Assembly: GCF_003347015.1 (NCBI RefSeq)
Contig: NZ_PNFB01000011.1
Location: 1 to 64,000, forward strand
DNA length: 64,000 nt
From: Brachybacterium sp. YJGR34
GTDB lineage: Bacteria; Actinomycetota; Actinomycetes; Actinomycetales; Dermabacteraceae
Reading direction: 5' to 3'
Below the pieces are notes generated by a model. The model was not told where the DNA came from. It ran no database searches and saw nothing but the letters and a program-made list of their open reading frames with translations. Position 1 is the first letter of the stretch, and each line of letters opens with the position of its first letter. This document shows positions 46,249 to 55,541 of the stretch, piece by piece. Made by a program: the position numbers and the translations under genes.

Positions 46249-46410
46249 ATGGAACTGCCCTTCGTCGTCATCGCCTTCCTGGTCCTCGCCCTGCTGGTCG
46301 CGGTCGGGGTCATGGTCGGCGTCGCCATGCCGCACCTGCGGTCCTCCGACGGCGAGGACGAGGGGCGCGCGGAGACTGTGCGCCGTCACCGCTCGCGCAC
46401 CGGGCGCTGA
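46249..46410 (+). CDS. Small single-pass membrane protein, 53 residues
   Basis: One N-terminal membrane helix (FVVIAFLVLALLVAVGVMVGVAM) and a charged, Arg-rich tail. ATG 46240 is an in-frame alternative start. It lies between ndk and ftsY; no family recognised. Confidence 0.45.
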   Translation: MELPFVVIAFLVLALLVAVGVMVGVAMPHLRSSDGEDEGRAETVRRHRSRTGR

Positions 46411-46509
46411 CCCTCGGGACGAACCCTGGGGGTGGGCCGTCGGGCGGTCCGCCTAGACTGGCCGCTGACCTCGCCGCATCGTCGGCTTCCCCGACCTCGG
46501 AGGTGACCC

Positions 46510-48006
46510 GTGGATCCCGATGCCCTCATAGCTCTCCTCGCCGGTGGAGGCAGCGCGGTTCTCGTGCTCGGCGCCGGCGCCTGGGCCTACGTGCGCTCCC
46601 GCGGGAGGACGTCGTCGACCGACGACTCCGCGGGGACGACGAGCTCCGACGGCACCGGTGAGAGCGGCGGCAGCGATGCCGAGAGCTCGACCACCGCGAC
46701 CGCCGTCAAGGAGCGCCCCGCGGCACCCAGCTGGGCGGACACCCTCTCGGCCCCGACCACGGCGCCGCCCGCCGGGGAGCCCTCGCCGGCCCCCGCCGAG
46801 GAACCGGCCGCAGAGGGCGAGCCGGCCGGGGCCGCCTCCTCGAGCACCCTCGAGGAGCGGCCGGCCGATGAGGAGGCCTCGTCGGCGCCGGACGCGGAGA
46901 CGTCGGGTCCCGCCCCCGTCGAGGAGCCGGCCGACGAGTCGGCGACCGTCGAGCACCCCGGCACCGGTGCGCCCGTCACGGCACCGGAGCCCGAGGACAC
47001 CGAGGTCGCCCCCGCGCCGGAGCCCGAGGCGGCGGCCGCTCCCGCGATCGAGACCCCCGAGGCGCCCGAGAGCCGGATGGTGCGCCTGCGCGCGCGGCTC
47101 GCGCGCTCGGGCTCCCTGGGACGCGGCATCCTCACCCTCCTGACCCGCGGCAGCATCGACGAGAGCACCTGGGACGAGATCGAGGAGACGCTGCTGCTCG
47201 CCGATCTCGGCCCGGACGCCACCGACGAGATGCTCGAGAACCTCCGGCGTCGGATCCAGGTGCTGGGCACGGACGATCCCCAGGCCGTGCGCGAGGTGCT
47301 GCGCGAGGAGCTCCTGTCTCTCATCGATCCGGCGCTGGACCGCCGTCTCGCGGCGAGCCGCCGCACGGCCCCCGACGGCACCGAGCTCCCCTCGGTGCTG
47401 CTCATGGTCGGGGTCAACGGCACCGGCAAGACCACCACGGTCGGCAAGCTCGCCCGGGTCCTGGTCGCCGCGGATCGCACGGTGGTTCTCGGCGCGGCCG
47501 ACACCTTCCGCGCCGCCGCCGCCGAGCAGCTGGCCACGTGGGGCGATCGCGTGGGCGTGGACACCGTCCGCTCCGACCGCGACGGCGCGGACCCCGCGGC
47601 CGTCGCCTTCGACGCCGTGAAGGAGGGCATCGAGCAGGAGGTCGACGTCGTCATCGTCGACACCGCCGGGCGCCTGCAGAACAAGAAGGGCCTGATGGAC
47701 GAGCTCGGCAAGGTGCGCCGTGTGGCCGAGAAGGGCCTGCACGGCGACGAGGTCGCCGAGGTGCTCCTGGTCATCGACGCCACCACCGGGCAGAACGGCA
47801 TGCAGCAGGCCCGGGTGTTCTCCGAGGCCGTGAACATCACCGGCATCGTCCTGACCAAGCTCGACGGCACCGCCAAGGGCGGCATCGTCGTCAACGTCCA
47901 GCGCGAGCTCGGCGTCCCGGTGAAGATGGTCGGGCTCGGCGAGGGCATGGACGATCTCACGCCCTTCGACCCCCACGGCTTCGTCGACGCCCTGCTCGAG
48001 GGCTGA
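46510..48006 (+). CDS. ftsY: Signal recognition particle receptor FtsY
   Basis: SRP receptor GTPase delivering ribosome-nascent chains to SecYEG; 498 residues. An N-terminal hydrophobic segment (residues 5-26) precedes a long acidic Glu/Ala/Pro-rich A domain (30-190). The NG domain has G1 GVNGTGKTTT, ADTFRAAAAEQL, G3 DTAGR, G4 TKLDG and C-terminal VGLGEGMDDLTPFD. The membrane segment is typical of actinobacterial FtsY. GTG start behind GGAGG. Ffh, its partner, is at 53886. Confidence 0.96.
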   Translation: MDPDALIALLAGGGSAVLVLGAGAWAYVRSRGRTSSTDDSAGTTSSDGTGESGGSDAESSTTATAVKERPAAPSWADTLSAPTTAPPAGEPSPAPAEEPAAEGEPAGAASSSTLEERPADEEASSAPDAETSGPAPVEEPADESATVEHPGTGAPVTAPEPEDTEVAPAPEPEAAAAPAIETPEAPESRMVRLRARLARSGSLGRGILTLLTRGSIDESTWDEIEETLLLADLGPDATDEMLENLRRRIQVLGTDDPQAVREVLREELLSLIDPALDRRLAASRRTAPDGTELPSVLLMVGVNGTGKTTTVGKLARVLVAADRTVVLGAADTFRAAAAEQLATWGDRVGVDTVRSDRDGADPAAVAFDAVKEGIEQEVDVVIVDTAGRLQNKKGLMDELGKVRRVAEKGLHGDEVAEVLLVIDATTGQNGMQQARVFSEAVNITGIVLTKLDGTAKGGIVVNVQRELGVPVKMVGLGEGMDDLTPFDPHGFVDALLEG

Positions 48007-48029
48007 CCCGGACCCGGACCGGCACCACG

Positions 48030-48058
48030 ACGGCCTCCCCGCATCGCGGGGAGGCCGT
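48030..48058. terminator. Bidirectional terminator ftsY/acetamidase
   Basis: A perfect 13-bp stem (ACGGCCTCCCCGC at 48030-48042 with 48046-48058) and a 3-nt loop between convergent genes. Confidence 0.85.
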
Positions 48059-48065
48059 CCGCGGT

Positions 48066-49433
48066 TCAGGAGAAGTGCGCCTTCGGGATCACGCCGTGCA
48101 CCCCGACCGTGCGGTCCACCACCTGCGAGATGGTGAAGTCCGCGGCGGCGGAGAGATAGGCGTAGGCGGTGGGGCGGTCCATGCCCCGGTCCTGCTCGAG
48201 GAAGTCGAGGGCGTTGACCACCGCCGTCCGCATCGCGACGTCGAGGTCGCCGACCTGGCCGTCCACGCTGCCGTCGGGGTCGGAGAGGCCGATCGGGATC
48301 CAGGCGTCCGCGGTCTCCGCGAAGGGGTACCGATGGGCGAGGGAGGGGGCATCGCCCGCGCCGGCCTTGCACACCGTGAGCCGGAAGGTGCCGCGCAGGG
48401 AGCCCTCCATCGCGGTGAGCGCGACCTCCCCGTCGCCCATCGCGTGGTGGGGATCGCCCACGTAGAACAGGGCGCCCTCGGCCTGCACGGGCAGGTAGAA
48501 GGTCGATCCCTCGCCGAGCAGCCGGATGTCGATGTTCCCGCCGCCCAGGGTCGGCGGGACGGAGTGGGCGGAGGGATCGGTGGGATCGGTCGCCGTCGAG
48601 TGCGCCACGCCCATCATCCCCATGAACGGACGCAGCGGGAAGCGGACCTCCCCGGCGCCGGCGCCGAAGGACATCACGCCCGCGCCGTCCTCGATGGAGG
48701 TGAAGGTCGAGACGTTGCCCCAGGCCGTCGGATCGGTGTCCTGCCGGGCATCGGTCGCCACCGGCGGCATCACCTGGTCGATGGTGATCCCGGCCGGGGC
48801 GGCGCCGTCCGCGGTGGCGGCCAGGGATCCCTTCCCGTGCCGGCTCGAGACCACGCCGTAGGGCACGCGCGGGGTCGCCTCCAGGGTCTCGATCCTCAGC
48901 ACGTCCCCCGGCTCGGCGGACTCCACGAAGATCGGGCCGGTGACGACGTGGGGGCCGTCGAGGGCGAAGTCCCGGGGCGTGCGGTCGTACTCGGCGGCGA
49001 CGGCGACGGCGTCCTCGAGCACGGCGGACGCCTCGACGCCGTGCTCGCCGAAGTAGGCCAGCGGGTCCCGTCCCTGGTCCTCGAGGATCCCCTCGTGGGA
49101 GACGGTGTCGATCGTGACCGTCTCGCCCGAGGCGACCTGCAGCACGGGCGTGGTGTGCACGGTGGGGACGTAACCCCACAGGACGTCACCGGGCTCCGAG
49201 GGCAGGTAGTGATCGCCGGTGATCTCCCCGGTCCCGGGCTGCAGGATCTCCGGGGCGGCGGCCGAGGTGGGCTGATCGGCCGGGGCGGGGGAGGACGTGC
49301 AGGCGGACAGCAGCCCCGCCCCGGCTCCCAGGGCGGCGGTGGCGCGGAGCAGCCCGCGGCGGCCGACCCCTCGTTCCACCAGCGTCGCGGCGTGCGCGGC
49401 GAAGGTGTCGGTCAGCGGGGATCTCGTGGTCAT
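48066..49433 (-). CDS. Exported acetamidase/formamidase family lipoprotein
   Basis: 455 residues. The N-terminus carries a twin-Arg-like RGVGRRGLL, a hydrophobic stretch and a lipobox LLSAC (Cys45), so it is probably exported by Tat and lipid-anchored. The acetamidase/formamidase fold follows: VASGETVTIDTVSHEG, EPGDVLRIETLE, VGDPHHAMGDGEV and a late DLDVAMRTAVVNALDFLEQ. Members hydrolyse short amides to ammonia plus acetate or formate. Its position beside amtB-glnK-glnD suits ammonia scavenging from extracellular amides. ATG behind AGGAGG. Confidence 0.88.
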   Translation of the reverse strand: MTTRSPLTDTFAAHAATLVERGVGRRGLLRATAALGAGAGLLSACTSSPAPADQPTSAAAPEILQPGTGEITGDHYLPSEPGDVLWGYVPTVHTTPVLQVASGETVTIDTVSHEGILEDQGRDPLAYFGEHGVEASAVLEDAVAVAAEYDRTPRDFALDGPHVVTGPIFVESAEPGDVLRIETLEATPRVPYGVVSSRHGKGSLAATADGAAPAGITIDQVMPPVATDARQDTDPTAWGNVSTFTSIEDGAGVMSFGAGAGEVRFPLRPFMGMMGVAHSTATDPTDPSAHSVPPTLGGGNIDIRLLGEGSTFYLPVQAEGALFYVGDPHHAMGDGEVALTAMEGSLRGTFRLTVCKAGAGDAPSLAHRYPFAETADAWIPIGLSDPDGSVDGQVGDLDVAMRTAVVNALDFLEQDRGMDRPTAYAYLSAAADFTISQVVDRTVGVHGVIPKAHFS

Positions 49434-49584
49434 CGGTGGTGCCTCCTGCACGGGACGGCCCGGGAGCCCCGGGCCGGTGATCTCCGGCCGCTGCGCTGGG
49501 ACCGTCTGGGAACCTCCCAGGTCCCCGACGGTAGGAGCGGCGGACCGCGCCGGTCCTCCCGCGTCCCGCGGAGCGGCCGCTTCG

Positions 49585-49600
49585 GTCACGGTCAGGTCAC
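49585..49600 (+). promoter_or_regulatory. Candidate GlnR-type box upstream of amtB
   Basis: GTCAC-N6-GTCAC. The first half matches GTnAC of the actinobacterial GlnR consensus GTnAC-N6-GaAAC; the second deviates at two positions. About 130 bp upstream of amtB. Confidence 0.35.
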
Positions 49601-49726
49601 GGCGGGCTCCGAGGGTGGGCGATCACCGCGCTCCCGCCCACCATGTGGGGCACGGCCTGCCAGGCCGCACGGGTCCGGGACGGCAGCAGCCCTTCCGGAG
49701 CCGGCCCTCCTCCACCAGGAGCCGAC

Positions 49727-51100
49727 ATGGACTTCACCCTCGACACGGGGGCGACCGCCTGGATCCTCATCAGCGCGTCGCTCGTGCTGCTCATGACCCC
49801 CGCTCTCGCCCTCTTCTACGGCGGCATGGTGCGCGCACGCACCGTCCTGAACATGATGCTGATGTCCTTCAGCGCCATCGCCGTGGTCGCCGTCGCGTGG
49901 ACCGTCTTCGGGTACTCGATCGCCTTCGGGACCGATATCGGCGGGATCCTCGGCAACCCGCTGGACCATGTCGGACTGGCCGGCACGGACGACCAGTCCC
50001 TGCTGGGCGACAGCGGCGTGCCGTTCCTGGTCGCCGCCGGCTTCCAGATGACCTTCGCGATCATCTCCACCGCGATCATCTCCGGCGCCATCGCGGACCG
50101 TGTCAAGCTCGGCACCTGGCTGGTCTTCGCCGTCGTGTGGGTGCTCGTGGTCTACTCGCCGCTCGCGCACATGGTCTGGGGCGGCGGCCTCCTCGGCGGC
50201 GACGGGCCCTTCGCCGCGATCGCCGAGCCGGTCGACTTCGCCGGCGGCACCGTGGTCCACATCAACGCCGGTGTCGCCGGCCTCGTGCTCGCGATCGTCG
50301 TCGGCGCCCGCAAGGGCTTCGGCAGGGAGCCGATGAAGCCGCACAACCTGCCGCTGGTCATGCTCGGCGCCGCGCTGCTGTGGTTCGGCTGGTTCGGCTT
50401 CAACGCCGGCTCCGCCGGCACGGCCGACGGCACCGCGGGCCTGGCCTGGGTCAACACCACCGTGGCGACCGCCGGCGCGATGCTCGGCTGGGCGCTCGTG
50501 GAGAAGATCCGCGACCAGCACGTCACCTCCCTCGGCGCCGCCTCCGGCGTCGTCGCGGGCCTGGTCGCGATCACCCCGGCCGCGGCCGCGCTGACCCCGC
50601 TCACCGCGATCGTGCTGGGCCTGGCCGCCGGCGCGGCTTGCGCCCTGGCCGTCGGCCTCAAGTACCGCTTCGGCATCGACGACTCCCTCGACGTGGTCGG
50701 CGTCCACCTGGTCGGCGGTCTCGTCGGCACGATCGGCATCGGCGTCCTCGCCGCCGAGGGCGGCCTGCTCCTGGGCGGCGGAGCGAACCTGCTGCTGGTC
50801 CAGATCCTCGTCGCCCTGGTCGCGATGGTCTTCTCCGCGGTGCTCACCGCTGTGATCGCCCTCGCGCTCAAGGCCCTCATGGGCTGGAGGATCCCCGAGG
50901 CCGACGAGCGCGCCGGCATCGACATCACCCAGCACGCGGAGTCCGGATACGATCTCGTCGGTGCCCTGGCCTCCCGCCGGGACCGGGGGAGCGCGCCCAC
51001 CGTCCACCCGACCCCGGACCCCGGGGACGTGGGGGAGCCGCGCAACGCCGCCCCCGCCTCGGTCACCGCCGGCACGTCCACCTCAGGAGAGACCCGATGA
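49727..51100 (+). CDS. amtB: Ammonium transporter
   Basis: Amt/Rh-type ammonium channel, 457 residues, about eleven membrane helices. ALALFYGGMVRARTVLNMM near the start, DFAGGTVVHINAG (first pore His) and GVHLVGG (second pore His) are present. There is no signal peptide. The 45-residue C-terminal tail (DITQHAESGYDL) is the segment that docks GlnK. Overlaps glnK by 4 bp. ATG with AGGAG upstream. Confidence 0.96.
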   Translation: MDFTLDTGATAWILISASLVLLMTPALALFYGGMVRARTVLNMMLMSFSAIAVVAVAWTVFGYSIAFGTDIGGILGNPLDHVGLAGTDDQSLLGDSGVPFLVAAGFQMTFAIISTAIISGAIADRVKLGTWLVFAVVWVLVVYSPLAHMVWGGGLLGGDGPFAAIAEPVDFAGGTVVHINAGVAGLVLAIVVGARKGFGREPMKPHNLPLVMLGAALLWFGWFGFNAGSAGTADGTAGLAWVNTTVATAGAMLGWALVEKIRDQHVTSLGAASGVVAGLVAITPAAAALTPLTAIVLGLAAGAACALAVGLKYRFGIDDSLDVVGVHLVGGLVGTIGIGVLAAEGGLLLGGGANLLLVQILVALVAMVFSAVLTAVIALALKALMGWRIPEADERAGIDITQHAESGYDLVGALASRRDRGSAPTVHPTPDPGDVGEPRNAAPASVTAGTSTSGETR

Positions 51101-51435
51101 AGCTCGTCACCGCGATCATCCAGCCCCATGCCCTGCAGGCGGTGACCGATGCGCTGCGCGAGTACGGGGTCTCCGGGATCACCGTCACCGAGGTCGCCGG
51201 CTACGGACGCCAGGGCGGGCACACCGAGGTCTACCGCGGTGCCGAGTACACCATCGACACCATCCCCAAGATCCGGGTCGAGGTGCTCGCCGAGGAGATC
51301 GACGAGAGCGCGATCATCGATCTGATCCTCGCCGCCTCCCGCACCGGTCGCATCGGGGACGGCAAGATCTGGACCGTCGACGTCGGCACCGTGGTGCGGG
51401 TCCGCACCGGGGAACGGGGGGCGGATGCCCTCTGA
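51097..51435 (+). CDS. glnK: PII nitrogen regulatory protein
   Basis: 112 residues. Trimeric 2-oxoglutarate/ATP sensor that blocks AmtB. The T-loop GRQGGHTEVYRGAEYTID contains Tyr51, the site modified by GlnD (adenylylated in actinobacteria). ATGA overlap with amtB and an 11-bp overlap with glnD show the three are one operon. Confidence 0.96.
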   Translation: MKLVTAIIQPHALQAVTDALREYGVSGITVTEVAGYGRQGGHTEVYRGAEYTIDTIPKIRVEVLAEEIDESAIIDLILAASRTGRIGDGKIWTVDVGTVVRVRTGERGADAL

Positions 51436-53779
51436 GGCGCTCTCCTCCCGTCGGATCACCCAGGTGCTCCACGAGGGATTCGCCGACGCCGCCGCCGGTC
51501 CCTCCCGCCGCCTCGCCCAGTCCGACCTCGTCGACGACTGGCTCCGGGGACTGTGGGAGCGGGCCGGCGCCCCGGCATCCGAGGGATCCGGAGCGGCGCT
51601 GGCCGCGATCGGCTCCCTGGGAAGGCGCTCCCTCGGCCCCGGCAGCGACCTCGACCTGGTGCTGCTGCTGGACCCGGTGCGGGTCTCCGCGGAGGAGTCC
51701 GCGCGCCTCGCCAGCGCGCTGTGGTACCCGATCTGGGACTCCGGCACCTCCCTGGACCATGCCGTGCGCAGCCCCGAGGAGTGCGAGAGCGTCGCCGCCG
51801 CGGACCTGCGCGCCGCGATCTCCCTGCTGGATCTCCGCGTGGTCGCGGGGGACGCGCAGCTGGTCGCGGACACCTCGGCGCGGGTGCGCGCCCAGTGGCG
51901 GCGCGAGGCCCGCCGACGGGTGGGGGAGCTGGTCGACCTCGCCACCGACCGCGGTCGCCACCACGGCTCCCTCGCCCATTCCACCGAGCCGAACCTCAAG
52001 TCCGACCGCGGCGGGCTGAGGGACATCACCGTCATCCGGGCGCTCGCCGAGAGCTGGCTGGCCGACCACGACCACGCGGTCGTCGACGACGCCTCCCGCG
52101 TCCTGCGCGATGCGCGCGATGCGCTGCAGGCCGTGACCGGCTCCTCCGGCACCCGCCTGGGCCGCGCCGACCAGGACGCCGTCGCGGCCCTCACCGGCCA
52201 CGCCACGGCCGATGACCACCATGCCGTCCTCGCCGAGGCGGCCCGTGCCGTCACCTGGGAGCTGCATCGCGCCGTGCGGGCCGCGGAGGCGGCGATCGCC
52301 CCCGGCGGCGCCGGCACCCGCGGCCTGGGCACGGACCGTCGTCCCGCGCTGACCCGCGTGGGCCACGGCGTGCTCGTGCAGAGCGGGGAGGTGTCCGTCG
52401 ACCCCGCCGGCCGCGACCTGCTGCGGGACGTGGCCGCGGTCCGTCACGCCGCCACCTCGGGGCTCCCGCTCGCCGATGCGACGCTCGAGCGCCTCGCCCG
52501 CGCTCCCGTCGGCCCCTTCCTGCCCGCCCAGCGGGACGTGCTGGTCGACGCCCTGGCGGGGGAGCATCTGGCCGACACCTACGAGGCCCTCGACGTCAAG
52601 GGGATCTTCGCCCGCTGGGTGCCCGGCTGGGCGGAGATCCGCAATCGCCCCCAGCGCTCGGCGGTGCACCGCTTCACCGTGGATCGTCACCAGGTGGAGA
52701 CCGTGATCGAGGCGCAGCGCTTCCTGCCGCGCGTGGGACGCCCGGACCTGCTGCTGGTCACCGCGCTGCTGCACGACATCGGCAAGCGGCCCGACGCCCG
52801 GGACCACGCGATCGAGGGGGCGCCGCTGGCGGAGGCCGCCGCGCGCCATCTCGGCTTCGACCAGGCCGACGTCCGCACCATCGGGATCCTCGTGCGCGAG
52901 CATCTGACGCTGGTGAGCCTGGCCACCGGTCGCGATCTCGCCGACCCGGCGACCCTGCGCGAGCTGCTGACGGCCGTCGACGAGGATCCCGAGACCCTCG
53001 AGCTGCTGCGAGCCCTCACCGAGGCCGATGCGGTCGCCGCCGGTCCCGCCGCCTGGTCCACCTGGCGAGCGGATCTCGTCGACCACCTCACCGACCTGGC
53101 GCGCGATGCGCTCAGCGGCACGGTCTCCGCTCCGCGCACCCTGCTGACCCCGCAGCGCTCGGTGCAGGACGCGGTGCTCGCGGCCGTCCGGCGCAGCGGC
53201 AGCGCCCAGGTGCTGTATCCCGCGCACCTGGACGCCGAGCCCATCTCCCAGATCTGCGTGGGCGCTCCCGACGGCGACGGGGTGTTCGCCGCCATGGCCC
53301 GCGTGCTGGTCCGGCTCCGCCTGGACGTGCACTCCGCCGTGGTGGTGACCATGGAGGGGATCGCGGTGAACACCTGGTGGGTGGCCGGGGCGCCCTCGGA
53401 CCTCCCGCACCCCTCGGTGCTGCGCTCCGCGCTGGACCGGGAGCTCGCGCACCGCGACCGTCCCGACGCCCGGGTGCTCGAGCTGCCGCCGGCCCCGCCG
53501 CCGCGCACCACCGAGGACACCCCGGTGGTGACGCTGCTGCCCGGCGCCTCCCGCGAGGCGACCGTCGTGCAGGTCAACGCCCGCAACCGCCCCAGCCTGC
53601 TGGCGGACGTCGCCGAGGTGATCACCGTGCACCGGCTCCAGGTGCGCAGCGCCCACGTGATGACGCTCGGCCGGCGTGCGGTCGACGTGCTGTACCTGAC
53701 CGATCAGCACGGCCGGGCCCTGGACCCGCCGACCGTGGGCCGGATCGTCGCCGCGCTGATGGACGCCGCCGCCACCTGA
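51425..53779 (+). CDS. glnD: PII uridylyl/adenylyltransferase GlnD
   Basis: Modifies and demodifies Tyr51 of GlnK according to nitrogen status; 784 residues. The nucleotidyltransferase motif is GSLGRRSLGPGSDLDLVLLL, followed by KSDRGGLRDI. The HD domain has LLHDIGKRPDARDHAIEGA. Two C-terminal ACT domains sense glutamine; the last starts at VQVNARNRPSLLADVAEVI. Overlaps glnK by 11 bp, so it is translationally coupled. Confidence 0.95.
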   Translation: MPSEALSSRRITQVLHEGFADAAAGPSRRLAQSDLVDDWLRGLWERAGAPASEGSGAALAAIGSLGRRSLGPGSDLDLVLLLDPVRVSAEESARLASALWYPIWDSGTSLDHAVRSPEECESVAAADLRAAISLLDLRVVAGDAQLVADTSARVRAQWRREARRRVGELVDLATDRGRHHGSLAHSTEPNLKSDRGGLRDITVIRALAESWLADHDHAVVDDASRVLRDARDALQAVTGSSGTRLGRADQDAVAALTGHATADDHHAVLAEAARAVTWELHRAVRAAEAAIAPGGAGTRGLGTDRRPALTRVGHGVLVQSGEVSVDPAGRDLLRDVAAVRHAATSGLPLADATLERLARAPVGPFLPAQRDVLVDALAGEHLADTYEALDVKGIFARWVPGWAEIRNRPQRSAVHRFTVDRHQVETVIEAQRFLPRVGRPDLLLVTALLHDIGKRPDARDHAIEGAPLAEAAARHLGFDQADVRTIGILVREHLTLVSLATGRDLADPATLRELLTAVDEDPETLELLRALTEADAVAAGPAAWSTWRADLVDHLTDLARDALSGTVSAPRTLLTPQRSVQDAVLAAVRRSGSAQVLYPAHLDAEPISQICVGAPDGDGVFAAMARVLVRLRLDVHSAVVVTMEGIAVNTWWVAGAPSDLPHPSVLRSALDRELAHRDRPDARVLELPPAPPPRTTEDTPVVTLLPGASREATVVQVNARNRPSLLADVAEVITVHRLQVRSAHVMTLGRRAVDVLYLTDQHGRALDPPTVGRIVAALMDAAAT

Positions 53780-53846
53780 GCGGCGCCGTGGCGGGTCTCT
53801 CCTGTGGCGCGGACCGCGCTTCGTGGGGTGACGCCGCCCGGCCCAC

Positions 53847-53852
53847 TACACT
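53847..53852 (+). promoter_or_regulatory. -10 element of ffh promoter
   Basis: TACACT, 33 bp before the GTG start of ffh. Confidence 0.5.
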
Positions 53853-53885
53853 GATGCGGTCCATACGACCAAGGGGAAGCGCTTC

Positions 53886-55475
53886 GTGTTCAACAACCTC
53901 TCCGATCGCATCACAGCGTCGCTGAAGGGTCTGCGCGGCCACGGCCGCCTCACCGAAGCGGACGTCGACAAGACGATCCGCGAGATCCGCCGAGCCCTGC
54001 TCGACGCCGACGTCGCCGTCTCGGTGGTGCGCGACTTCACCGGTCGCGTCCGCGAGCGAGCCCTCGGCGAGGAGGTCTCCAAGGCCCTCAACCCCGCCCA
54101 GCAGGTCGTCAAGATCGTCAACGACGAGCTGGTCGAGGTGCTCGGCGGCGCCACCGGCGAGCTGCAGTGGGCGAAGAACCCGCCCACGGTCATCATGCTG
54201 GCCGGCCTCCAGGGCGCCGGCAAGACCACCCTCGCGGGCAAGCTCGCGCAGTGGATGCGGTCCGAGGGGCACACGCCGCTGCTGGTCGCCTCCGACCTCC
54301 AGCGCCCGAACGCGGTGAACCAGCTGCAGATCGTCGGCGAGCGCGCCGGGGTGCCGGTCTACGCGCCGGAGCCGGGCAACGGCGTGGGCGATCCGGTGAA
54401 GGTGGCGCTGAACGGCGTCTCCACCGCGCAGTTCCAGCAGCACGACGTGGTCATCGTCGACACCGCCGGGCGCCTCGGCATCGACGAGGAGATGATGCAG
54501 CAGGCGCGGGACATCCGCGATGCCGTGAATCCCCACGAGACCCTGTTCGTGGTCGACGCGATGATCGGCCAGGACGCCGCGCGCGTGGCCGAGGCCTTCC
54601 GCGACGGGGTGGGCTTCACCGGCGTGGTGCTCTCCAAGCTCGACGGCGACGCCCGCGGCGGCGCCGCGCTCTCGATCACCGGTGTCACCCAGCGCCCCAT
54701 CCTCTTCGCCTCCACCGGCGAGGCGCTCGAGGACTTCGAGCGCTTCCACCCGGACCGCATGGCCAACCGCATCCTCGACATGGGCGATGTGCTCACCCTC
54801 ATCGAGCAGGCGGAGAAGGCCTTCGATCAGGAGGAGGCCGAGAAGGCCGCCGCCAAGCTGGCCTCCGGCGAGGACTTCACCCTCGACGACTTCCTCAACC
54901 AGATGCAGCAGCTCAAGAACATGGGCAGCATCAAGAAGATGCTCGGCATGCTGCCGAACATGGGGCAGTACCGCGAGGCGCTCGACAACTTCGACGAGTC
55001 CGAGATCAATCGCATCGAGGCGATCATCCGCTCGATGACTCCCGAGGAGCGCAGCACCCCCAAGATCATCAACGGCTCGCGCCGCAGCCGCATCGCCAAG
55101 GGGTCCGGCACCACCGTCCAGCAGATCAACCAGCTGCTCGAGCGGTTCAAGCAGGCCCAGCAGATGATGAAGACCATGGGTCGCGGCATGGCCGACGGCG
55201 GGGGAGGGATGCCGGGCATGCCCGGTGGTCCCGGCATGGGCATGGGCAAGAAGTCCCGCGGCAAGCAGGCGCCGAAGAAGCAGGTCAAGAAGTCGAAGTC
55301 GAAGAATCCGGCGAAGGCCGCGCGCGAGCAGGCCGAGGCCGCCCGCAAGGCCGCCGCCGGCGAGGGCGGCGGCTCGGCCTTCGGCGGGGGCGGCACGACC
55401 TCGACCGGCGACCTCGCCGACATCGACCCCTCGCAGCTCCCGCCCGAGATGCAGAAGCTCCTCGGCGGCAAGTGA
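53886..55475 (+). CDS. ffh: Signal recognition particle protein Ffh
   Basis: SRP54 GTPase binding signal sequences and 4.5S RNA; 529 residues. N domain MFNNLSDRITASLKGLRGHG, G1 GLQGAGKTT, DLQRPNAVNQL, G3 DTAGR, G4 SKLDGD. The Met-rich M domain contains the RNA-binding SRRSRIAKGSG motif and a long Gly/Met/Lys tail (MPGMPGGPGMGMGKK, then Lys/Ala). GTG start behind AAGGGGAAG. Confidence 0.97.
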   Translation: MFNNLSDRITASLKGLRGHGRLTEADVDKTIREIRRALLDADVAVSVVRDFTGRVRERALGEEVSKALNPAQQVVKIVNDELVEVLGGATGELQWAKNPPTVIMLAGLQGAGKTTLAGKLAQWMRSEGHTPLLVASDLQRPNAVNQLQIVGERAGVPVYAPEPGNGVGDPVKVALNGVSTAQFQQHDVVIVDTAGRLGIDEEMMQQARDIRDAVNPHETLFVVDAMIGQDAARVAEAFRDGVGFTGVVLSKLDGDARGGAALSITGVTQRPILFASTGEALEDFERFHPDRMANRILDMGDVLTLIEQAEKAFDQEEAEKAAAKLASGEDFTLDDFLNQMQQLKNMGSIKKMLGMLPNMGQYREALDNFDESEINRIEAIIRSMTPEERSTPKIINGSRRSRIAKGSGTTVQQINQLLERFKQAQQMMKTMGRGMADGGGGMPGMPGGPGMGMGKKSRGKQAPKKQVKKSKSKNPAKAAREQAEAARKAAAGEGGGSAFGGGGTTSTGDLADIDPSQLPPEMQKLLGGK

Positions 55476-55477
55476 TC

Positions 55478-55527
55478 GGCACGGAGCGGCCGCCGGGACG
55501 TCGCCGTCCCCGCGGCCGCTCCGTGCC
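55478..55527. terminator. Terminator between ffh and convergent ABC operon
   Basis: A perfect 16-bp stem (GGCACGGAGCGGCCGC at 55478-55493 with 55512-55527) enclosing a further short GGGAC/GTCCC stem. Confidence 0.85.
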
Positions 55528-55541
55528 GTCGGCGTCCTGGG

